Shown one piece after another: positions 4,923 to 10,229 of a DNA stretch of 10,229 nucleotides. Numbering within the stretch: position 1 is the stretch's first letter; each line of letters begins with the position of its first letter. The DNA lies in the NCBI GenBank assembly GCA_036169815.1, contig JAVHOA010000091.1:1-10229 (forward strand), read 5' to 3'. The notes under the pieces are model-generated. The model had not been told where the DNA came from. It saw only the letters and a program-made list of their open reading frames with translations, and searched no databases. The translations under genes and the position numbers were made by a program. This stretch comes from Hydrocurvibacter sp036169815 (GTDB taxonomy: Bacteria > Campylobacterota > Campylobacteria > Campylobacterales > Sulfurimonadaceae).

Positions 4923-6568
4923 TAGCAAACGACTCGATAGAACAGCTCAAATCAAGACTTGATATCCTAGATGTTGTCGGTTCTTACATTGAACTCAAAA
5001 AGGCGGGAGCAAACTTTAAAGCTCCTTGCCCTTTTCATGATGACAAATCTCCAAGTTTTGTTGTAAGTCCCTCAAAACAGATATACCACTGTTTTGGATG
5101 CGGTGCAGGCGGAGATTCTATCCGCTTTGTGATGGAGTATGAAAAACTCAGTTATCCAGAAGCCATCGAAAAATTGGCAAGCAACTATAACTTTTCACTC
5201 ACCTATACAGACAATAAAAATCAGCAAAAACGCTCACAGCTTCTGGATAAACTCAGTGAATACTATCAAAATCTTCTCACGCATAACCAGAATGCTTTGG
5301 CATATATCAAAGAGCGTGGCATCTATGAATCAAGTATTGAAAAGTTTGCCATCGGGTATGCTCCAAGTTCGGCGCAAACGCTAAATTACATTCAAAAAAA
5401 TATGTTTACGATGCGCGAAGCGATAGAAGTTGGGGTCGCAGGGCATGAAAATGGTAAAAGCTTTGCCCGTTTTATTGAGCGTATCACCTTTCCTATTTTT
5501 GCGCCCAACGGCTCGGTTGTCGGCTTTGGCGGGCGAACGATTAGCGGACATCAAGCAAAATATGTGAACTCTCCGCAGACAAAACTGTTTAACAAATCTA
5601 AACTCCTTTATGCCTATAATTTTGCCAAAGAGAGTATCTATAAAAATCGTCAGATCATTATAACAGAGGGTTATCTTGATGTTATTATGCTCCATCAAGC
5701 AGGTTTTATCAATGCGGTCGCAACCCTTGGAACAGCGCTCACTCAAGAGCATCTTCCTTTGTTACGCAAGGGGGAACCGCATGTTATTATGGCCTATGAC
5801 GGCGACAGTGCAGGAGCCGCCGCAGCACTTAAAGCCGCGCGTCTTTTGAGCGCATCGGGGTTTCATGGCGGTGTTATTCTTTTTAGTGGAGGCATGGATC
5901 CCGCAGATATGGTGAAAAATGGCAAAGTTGAGGAGCTTGGAAAGCTCTTTCGTGAGCCAAAACCTTTTGTCGAGTTCGTGATTGAGCGTATTATCGCAAA
6001 CTACAATATCAAAAATCCAAACGAAAAAGAGGATGCACTCAAGCAGGCTGTGGCATATCTTCAAACACTTTCACCGCTTTTGCAAGAGGAGTATAAGAGC
6101 TATCTTGCTTCACTTCTTGGTGTAAACCCCTCTTTTGTCAAGATTGCTTCACAAAACCCAGCGCAGAAAAATACAAGCCAATTGCGCACACCATATCGCG
6201 ATATGTGGGAACTCTCTTTGGTAAAAACGGTCTTGGAACATCCTGAGTTTATCGATCAGATTCTCGACACCATTGCTCCAGAACTCTTACAGTTTCACCA
6301 AAAAGAGCTCTCCCTCGCACTAAGTGGACACACACAAGCACCAGATTTGATGGCGATTGCAGTGGATGAAAATATTGTTTCTCATGCAAGTTATGAGTCG
6401 CTCAAAGCGGAATTGATTGCTTTTTTAAGCAAATATTACAATCAAGAGTACAAAAAGATTCAGTTGCGTAGCGATATTGGTTTTGAGCAAAAGGCTTTTT
6501 TGATCCGTTCTATCCGTGGTAAAATTACAAAATTACAAAAAGGTGAATTAGTCGCATACGGGGGTTAA
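4919..6568 (+). CDS. dnaG: DNA primase
   Basis: The 549-residue primase makes RNA primers at the replication fork. The N-terminal CHC2 zinc domain has C37-P-F-H40 and C58-F-G-C61, followed by GAGGDSIRFVMEYE. The catalytic core includes FGGRTISG, the Toprim glutamate in ITEGYLDV, ATLGTALT, and the metal-binding YDGDSAG. The C-terminal third, about residues 430-549, should be the helical DnaB-helicase-binding domain and is weakly conserved. Length is normal for the phylum. The start ATG lies in the 4-base overlap with the upstream HTH gene and has no good ribosome-binding site of its own, which supports translational coupling. The usual macromolecular-synthesis partners rpsU and rpoD are absent from this window. 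Confidence 0.96.
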   Translation: MIANDSIEQLKSRLDILDVVGSYIELKKAGANFKAPCPFHDDKSPSFVVSPSKQIYHCFGCGAGGDSIRFVMEYEKLSYPEAIEKLASNYNFSLTYTDNKNQQKRSQLLDKLSEYYQNLLTHNQNALAYIKERGIYESSIEKFAIGYAPSSAQTLNYIQKNMFTMREAIEVGVAGHENGKSFARFIERITFPIFAPNGSVVGFGGRTISGHQAKYVNSPQTKLFNKSKLLYAYNFAKESIYKNRQIIITEGYLDVIMLHQAGFINAVATLGTALTQEHLPLLRKGEPHVIMAYDGDSAGAAAALKAARLLSASGFHGGVILFSGGMDPADMVKNGKVEELGKLFREPKPFVEFVIERIIANYNIKNPNEKEDALKQAVAYLQTLSPLLQEEYKSYLASLLGVNPSFVKIASQNPAQKNTSQLRTPYRDMWELSLVKTVLEHPEFIDQILDTIAPELLQFHQKELSLALSGHTQAPDLMAIAVDENIVSHASYESLKAELIAFLSKYYNQEYKKIQLRSDIGFEQKAFLIRSIRGKITKLQKGELVAYGG

Positions 6569-6570
6569 GC

Positions 6571-6584
6571 CCTTACATGTAAGC
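6571..6584. repeat. TTACATGTAA palindrome, copy 5 (after dnaG)
   Basis: CCTTACATGTAAGC starts 3 bases after the dnaG stop, in the short spacer before the next gene. No T-run follows, so it is a poor intrinsic terminator. Confidence 0.85.
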
Positions 6585-6613
6585 CACCATTTTGTCTCCC
6601 CCAAAGGAAATTG

Positions 6614-7600
6614 ATGTCAAAAATAAAAGCAATCGCCCTTTTTAGTGGCGGTTTAGATTCGACTCTTGCGATAAAGCTTATCATCAATCAGGGTATTGAA
6701 GTTATTGCATGTAACATCAATACAGGTTTTGGTTCCACCAAAGATAGGTATGCACATATGAAAAGTATGTGTGATCAAGTAGGTGCGCAGTTGCGGATTA
6801 TCGATATTCAAAGCGAATATCTTCAAGAGGTACTTTTCTCCCCAAAACATGGTTATGGAAAACGTTTTAACCCATGTATCGATTGTCATGCCAAAATGTT
6901 TGAGGTAGCAAAGAGGATTATGATAGCCGAAGGTGCGAGCTTTTTGATAAGCGGCGAGGTGTTAGGTCAGCGGCCTATGAGCCAAAATAAAGAGGCGCTC
7001 CAAACTGTTTTAAATGAAAGTAACTGTGATGGACTTCTTTTGCGTCCGATGTCAGCAAAACTGCTTGCTCCAACAATTGCCGAAGAGGAAGGGATTGTTG
7101 ATAGAGAAAAACTTGAAGGTATCTTGGGAAGAAACCGTGAGCGACAGTTGCAACTCGCAGAAGAATTTGGACTCAAAGATTTTGAAACGCCTGGCGGTGG
7201 GTGTTTGCTCACAGATGTGAATTTTTCAATAAAAATCAGAGATTTTATTTCTGATGATACTTTTATGATCGAAGATATTCCCGTGCTCAAATATGGCCGC
7301 TATTTACGTTTGCAAGATGGTGCCAAGTTGATTGTTGGGCGTAATCAAGAGGAGAGTGAGAAGCTTCACACAATCGTAAATAAAAAGTTTTGTCATGTCA
7401 AAACCATAGGCGTTATGGGTCCACACTCTCTGCTCTCAGTTGATGCGACAGATGCAGATAGAGAGCTTGCTGCAAGAATCGTCTTGACCTATTGTAAAAC
7501 AAAAACAGATGAAGTTTATACGGTTGCAATTGATACAGAGGAACTCCTCACATCTCCGTTTGCTTCACGAACAGAAATAAGCCCTTTTACTATTTTATAA
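6614..7600 (+). CDS. PP-loop ATPase, MnmA/ThiI-like tRNA sulfurtransferase
   Basis: A 328-residue protein. The N-terminal PP-loop SGGLDST (11-17) adenylates a substrate. NPCIDCH (Cys88, Cys91) and GGGCLLTD (Cys197) correspond to the paired catalytic cysteines of MnmA-type 2-thiouridylases (NPCxxCN and a later GxxC). The middle part, SGEVLGQRPMSQ and PMSAKLLAPTIAEE, resembles a family often labelled tRNA 4-thiouridine synthase or MnmA-like. The C-terminal third (about 215-328) differs from MnmA and lacks a THUMP domain as in ThiI. The likely role is thiolation of tRNA; the nucleoside is unknown. AAGGA (6604-6608) supports ATG 6614 over the in-frame TTG at 6611. It lies 45 bp after dnaG. Confidence 0.72.
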   Translation: MSKIKAIALFSGGLDSTLAIKLIINQGIEVIACNINTGFGSTKDRYAHMKSMCDQVGAQLRIIDIQSEYLQEVLFSPKHGYGKRFNPCIDCHAKMFEVAKRIMIAEGASFLISGEVLGQRPMSQNKEALQTVLNESNCDGLLLRPMSAKLLAPTIAEEEGIVDREKLEGILGRNRERQLQLAEEFGLKDFETPGGGCLLTDVNFSIKIRDFISDDTFMIEDIPVLKYGRYLRLQDGAKLIVGRNQEESEKLHTIVNKKFCHVKTIGVMGPHSLLSVDATDADRELAARIVLTYCKTKTDEVYTVAIDTEELLTSPFASRTEISPFTIL

Positions 7601-7601
7601 G

Positions 7602-7618
7602 AGTATAAAATATATACT
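7602..7618 (+). promoter_or_regulatory. Possible -10 region and inverted repeat before the GGDEF-like gene
   Basis: AGTATA (7602-7607) and TATACT (7613-7618) are inverted copies separated by 5 bases. TATACT is a good -10 box and lies 28 bases before the ATG at 7646, so the repeat could be a promoter overlapped by an operator. AT-rich sequence makes chance likely. Confidence 0.3.
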
Positions 7619-7645
7619 AAAGCAAATAAACTTGAAGGGTATAGG

Positions 7646-8062
7646 ATGGCAGGCGTTAAATTTACATTTAAAAATATAGTTCCTTTGTTAGATTTGAGTA
7701 TTGGACTTGCAAAAAGAGTTGATGAAAATAGAGCGGAGAGTTTGACTATTTTATATTGTAACTTTGGAGCATTTGCTCAAGAGCTTATCAATGCGAGTTT
7801 AGGGCAGATATTACGCTCTTCAGATGCTATACTCAATTATGAAAATCACTATTTTTTCATTTTGCAATATACAGACAAGTATGGCGCAACCATCGTAAAA
7901 GATATGTTTGAGGAGTTTTTTGCTTCTTATATTGAGTCTTCAATGTCAAGTTATCCAATCGATGGGGACACCGCGCATGAACTCATAGAGGATTTGCAGG
8001 CAAATATCAGCACAAAACTTGCAACAGATTTGCTTTTTTTAGATAAAGAGAGACTTAGTTAG
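7646..8062 (+). CDS. Small protein resembling a degenerate GGDEF domain
   Basis: A 138-residue cytoplasmic protein with no membrane segment. Residues 32-92 follow the order of a diguanylate-cyclase fold: a hydrophobic strand LTILYCNF (where GGDEF proteins have '..D.D.F..'), then LINASLGQIL, LRSSDAILNYENHYFFIL and TDKYGATIVKDMFEEF. The signature position reads NYENHYF instead of R-x-G-G-D-E-F, and the metal-binding Asp is replaced by Asn, so the protein should not make cyclic di-GMP. It could be a binding or regulatory relic of that fold. AAGGG (7635-7639) gives a well-placed ribosome-binding site. The resemblance is by eye. The 3' end overlaps the convergent small gene by 8 bp. Confidence 0.6.
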   Translation: MAGVKFTFKNIVPLLDLSIGLAKRVDENRAESLTILYCNFGAFAQELINASLGQILRSSDAILNYENHYFFILQYTDKYGATIVKDMFEEFFASYIESSMSSYPIDGDTAHELIEDLQANISTKLATDLLFLDKERLS

Positions 8063-8267
8063 AAAATTTATATACTTTAGATTTTTTGTAAAACTCTATG
8101 GCTTTTGAGAGTTTTTCCACTTTCGAAATCTTTTTATCACAAACGCAATGGCATTTTACTGCAGATATTTGAGTTGTGTTTGTGTCAGATTTGCTTGGAG
8201 CTAAGGATTCACAAAAGAGCAGAGTAGAAAAAATTGCAAGTGATAAAAAAATTCTCATAAACTTCAT
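8055..8267 (-). CDS. Small exported Cys-rich protein, function unknown
   Basis: A 70-residue product. Residues 1-23 look like a Sec signal peptide: a basic start, hydrophobic RIFLSLAIFSTLLF, and possible cleavage after SLA (23). A lipoprotein is less likely, since Cys19 is preceded by Phe instead of a small residue. The mature part is polar and carries a C-x-C-x-C motif (Cys39, 41, 43) followed by a Lys-rich helix. Such a motif could bind metal or form disulfides, but no family is recognised. Neither candidate start (ATG 8267 or ATG 8258) has a clear ribosome-binding site. It is separated from ilvD by two palindromes and overlaps the convergent gene tail by 8 bp. Confidence 0.6.
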   Translation of the reverse strand: MKFMRIFLSLAIFSTLLFCESLAPSKSDTNTTQISAVKCHCVCDKKISKVEKLSKAIEFYKKSKVYKFSN

Positions 8268-8314
8268 TTTGCAAAACCATATAAATAAATTTTATAAGTA
8301 TGATATATTATTTT

Positions 8315-8328
8315 CCTTACATGTAAGC
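8315..8328. repeat. TTACATGTAA palindrome, copy 6 (intergenic pair, left)
   Basis: CCTTACATGTAAGC in the spacer between the small exported-protein gene and ilvD. Its centre lies 21 bp, about two helical turns, from copy 7. Confidence 0.85.
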
Positions 8329-8335
8329 TAAAAAT

Positions 8336-8349
8336 GCTTACATGTAAGC
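8336..8349. repeat. TTACATGTAA palindrome, copy 7 (intergenic pair, right)
   Basis: GCTTACATGTAAGC is a perfect 14-bp palindrome 8 bases past the ilvD stop. Read on the minus strand it is followed by ATTTTTA, so it might serve as a weak intrinsic terminator for ilvD, with a 5-bp stem and CATG loop. Confidence 0.85.
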
Positions 8350-8357
8350 GTTTGTTA

Positions 8358-10046
8358 CTAAAGTTCTGTTTTCAGTGATGCACCGTTTGATGCGTTTGAA
8401 ACCAAGAGGCTATAGCGTTTGAGCCATTTTGATGTAATCTCTTTTTTATGCGGTATAAACTCCGCGCGGCGTTTGTCTAGAGTTGGTGCATCCACATTTA
8501 ACTGAAGTAGATGCGCATCAACATCGAGCTCGATTGCATCGCCATCTTGGACAAGACCAATCATACCGCCCTCAGCGGCTTCTGGAGAAACATGCCCGAT
8601 AGACGCTCCGCGCGTTGCACCTGAAAAACGTCCATCGGTGATAAGTGCTACGCTCTCGCCAAGTCCCATCCCTTGGATAAGTGCAGTTGGTGCCAACATC
8701 TCTTGCATTCCTGGTCCGCCTTTTGGCCCTTCATAGCGAATAACCACAACATTGCCAGCTTTGACTTTGTGATTCATAATACCATCAATCGCTTCTTGTT
8801 GGGAGTTAAAACACACAGCAGTTCCTGTGAATTTTCTCATGCTTGGCATAATACCTGCAGTTTTTACAACCGCACCCTCTTGCGCCAAATTTCCAAATAA
8901 AATAGAAAGACCGCCTACTTTTGAGTAAGCGTTTTCGTTTGTGTGGATAATGCTCGTGTCTTTAATAACTGCATCGGCAATTCTCGCACCCAAAGTCTCA
9001 CCCGTAATAGTGAGTGCATCAAGGTGCAACACACCTCCACGGCGACTTACCTCTTTCATAACGGCATTCACTCCGCCCGCACGGTTGATATCATCCATAT
9101 GCACTGTTGAAAGTGATGGAGAGATTTTTGCAATATGTGAAACATTTTCAGAGATTTCATTGATTTTTTTGATATCAAAGTTCACTTCTGCTTCATTTGC
9201 AATCGCTAACATGTGTAAAACAGTGTTAGAGCTCCCACCCATTGCCATATCTACAACAAACGCGTTATGAATCGCTTTTTCATTTAAGATATTACGCATA
9301 TTCCATTTTCCATCATCGTTTGCTTTTGCCATCTCTACAATCCGACGTGCTGCAGTTTTGACCATTTCGATGCGCTCTGGCGTCATGGCTAGGACTGTTC
9401 CATTTCCTGGAAGTGCTACGCCCATAGCTTCACAAAGTGTATTCATAGAGTTTGCAGTAAACATACCCGAACAGCTTCCGCCACTTGGACAGGCTTCACA
9501 CTCAATCTCATAGAGTTCGTCATCGCTCATATGACCCTCGGCATGTTGCCCCACCGCTTCAAATGCGGTGGCAAGATCGATTGGTGTGCCATCTTTTTTA
9601 TGCCCAGCCTTCATCGGTCCACCTGAAACAAAGATAGTTGGAACATTCACTCGAAGTGCACCCATAAGCATTCCTGGAACGATTTTGTCACAGTTTGGGA
9701 TACAGATCATCGCATCGAGTTTGTGGGCGTTCATAACAGTTTCGATGCTATCGGCGATGAGTTCGCGGGAGGGAAGTGAGTAGAGCATTCCATCGTGTCC
9801 CATGGCGATTCCATCATCAACACCGATTGTGTTAAATTCAAAAGGAACACCGCCAGCTTCACGGATAGCTTCTTTTACGATACGGCCATATTCTTGCAGA
9901 AAAAAATGTCCTGGAATGATGTCTATATGAGAATTTGCAACGCCAATAAATGGTTTGTTGAAATCCTCATCCTTAAGTCCTGTTGCACGTAAAAGGGAGC
10001 GGTGTGGAGTACGATCAAACCCCTTTTTAATTGTATCACTACGCAT
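8358..10046 (-). CDS. ilvD: Dihydroxy-acid dehydratase
   Basis: The 562-residue enzyme converts 2,3-dihydroxy-isovalerate and its methylvalerate homologue to the 2-keto acids of valine and isoleucine synthesis. Visible signatures are CIPNCDKIVPGM (Cys115, Cys119, with Asp120-Lys121 at the Mg site), CPSGGSCSGMFTANSMN (Cys192), ALPGNG, GPKGGPGMQEM and LITDGRFSGATRG. Near residue 45 it reads IPGH, where plant- and actinobacterial-type [2Fe-2S] enzymes have TPCN, so it lacks that third cluster Cys and looks like the oxygen-sensitive E. coli type. AAGGA about 4-5 bases before ATG 10046 supports the start. No attenuator leader peptide is seen in the short 5' region. The gene stands alone here; other ilv genes are outside the window. 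Confidence 0.97.
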   Translation of the reverse strand: MRSDTIKKGFDRTPHRSLLRATGLKDEDFNKPFIGVANSHIDIIPGHFFLQEYGRIVKEAIREAGGVPFEFNTIGVDDGIAMGHDGMLYSLPSRELIADSIETVMNAHKLDAMICIPNCDKIVPGMLMGALRVNVPTIFVSGGPMKAGHKKDGTPIDLATAFEAVGQHAEGHMSDDELYEIECEACPSGGSCSGMFTANSMNTLCEAMGVALPGNGTVLAMTPERIEMVKTAARRIVEMAKANDDGKWNMRNILNEKAIHNAFVVDMAMGGSSNTVLHMLAIANEAEVNFDIKKINEISENVSHIAKISPSLSTVHMDDINRAGGVNAVMKEVSRRGGVLHLDALTITGETLGARIADAVIKDTSIIHTNENAYSKVGGLSILFGNLAQEGAVVKTAGIMPSMRKFTGTAVCFNSQQEAIDGIMNHKVKAGNVVVIRYEGPKGGPGMQEMLAPTALIQGMGLGESVALITDGRFSGATRGASIGHVSPEAAEGGMIGLVQDGDAIELDVDAHLLQLNVDAPTLDKRRAEFIPHKKEITSKWLKRYSLLVSNASNGASLKTEL

Positions 10047-10078
10047 AAAAATCCTTATTTAAAACTAGTATTTGTGCG

Positions 10079-10084
10079 ATTATA
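10079..10084 (-). promoter_or_regulatory. -10 box of ilvD
   Basis: A perfect TATAAT on the minus strand lies 32 bases before the ilvD start. Upstream are alternating T- and A-tracts and no clear -35. Transcription would begin near 10072 with a leader of about 26 bases, too short for a leader-peptide attenuator. Confidence 0.6.
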
Positions 10085-10115
10085 ACACTTTTTTCAAAAA
10101 AATTGCGAAAACCCC

Positions 10116-10144
10116 TTTACATGATATTTTTTTTTTGCTATACT
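10116..10144 (+). promoter_or_regulatory. Promoter of tRNA-Gly
   Basis: TTTACA (10116-10121) and TATACT (10139-10144) are separated by exactly 17 bases, and TGC before the -10 makes it an extended -10. A GC-rich stretch, CCGGCCC (10146-10152), follows at the discriminator and start region, as at stringently controlled stable-RNA promoters. It faces away from ilvD. Confidence 0.75.
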
Positions 10145-10175
10145 TCCGGCCCAACAATGAAAAAAGTTGAAAATT

Positions 10176-10229
10176 GCGGGAATAGCTCAGTGGTAGAGCA
10201 CAACCTTGCCAAGGTTGGGGTCGCGAGTT
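10176..10229 (+). tRNA. tRNA-Gly (anticodon GCC), 3' end cut by the window
   Basis: The 5' acceptor strand GCGGGAA starts at 10176. A D-arm follows (GCTC 10185-10188 with GAGC 10196-10199 around AGTGGTA), then the anticodon stem CAACC/GGTTG (10201-10205 with 10213-10217) with loop TTGCCAA, anticodon GCC at 10208-10210. The variable region and the start of the T-arm (GCGAGTT) run to the window edge, so about 20 bases of the gene are missing. It should decode GGC and GGU. Confidence 0.95.

Noticed and set aside
6571..6584. Palindrome after dnaG as an intrinsic terminator
   Set aside because: The stem is short and no T-run follows on the plus strand; identical words also occur inside genes.
6711..6720. 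GTAACATCAA as a second end of the mobile element
   Set aside because: It lies within the conserved PP-loop protein, matches only 9 of 10 bases, and has no partner end or duplication.
8205..8267. Lipobox in the small exported protein (Cys19)
   Set aside because: Phe at the position before Cys is not accepted by signal peptidase II; ordinary Sec cleavage is more likely.
1..10229. CRISPR array, prophage or restriction/defence genes
   Set aside because: No regularly spaced direct repeats and no phage or defence motifs were seen; apart from the small element the genes are chromosomal and metabolic or housekeeping.

Overview
The window looks like the chromosome of a campylobacterotal (epsilonproteobacterial) bacterium, most like Sulfurospirillum or a close relative. 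This rests on the AT-rich composition with A/T-rich promoters, a small CetB-like PAS protein, the order yajQ - HTH/coiled-coil gene - dnaG - PP-loop sulfurtransferase, and an E. coli-type ilvD next to tRNA-Gly(GCC). The genus is inferred from general resemblance; no search was run.

Layout. Positions 1-501 (minus): the start of a probable AEC-type permease, preceded by an ICMT/PEMT-like membrane methyltransferase. Positions 502-767: intergenic, holding a 144-bp non-autonomous mobile element (586-729) with inverted-repeat ends, an exact 8-bp target duplication and several internal hairpins. Positions 768-3228 (plus): a fumarate reductase/succinate dehydrogenase-like pair, a flavoprotein and an iron-sulfur protein, with an untracked 48-codon acidic ORF joining them by overlaps at both ends. 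Positions 3318-3770: a PAS redox-sensor protein. Positions 3819-7600: yajQ, an HTH/coiled-coil protein, dnaG and an MnmA-like PP-loop protein, closely packed. Positions 7646-8062: a protein that looks like a degenerate GGDEF domain. Positions 8055-8267 (minus): a small exported Cys-rich protein. Positions 8358-10046 (minus): ilvD. Positions 10116-10229 (plus): a strong promoter and the 5' part of tRNA-Gly(GCC).

How the genes relate. The flavoprotein/iron-sulfur pair should interconvert fumarate and succinate. It departs from textbook SDH/FRD in three ways: Gln replaces the FAD-linking His, a fourth Cys sits in the third cluster motif, and no membrane anchor is encoded nearby. These traits fit a noncovalent-FAD, soluble or E-type (thiol:fumarate reductase-like) enzyme. 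The PAS protein may report redox or energy state to chemotaxis. The yajQ-dnaG block is housekeeping, with tight spacing and a 4-nt start/stop overlap at dnaG.

The two main unexplained signals are the MITE-like element and a highly iterated palindrome, TTACATGTAA. Six perfect copies and one near copy lie in both genes and spacers across 10 kb, and two of them sit exactly 21 bp apart.
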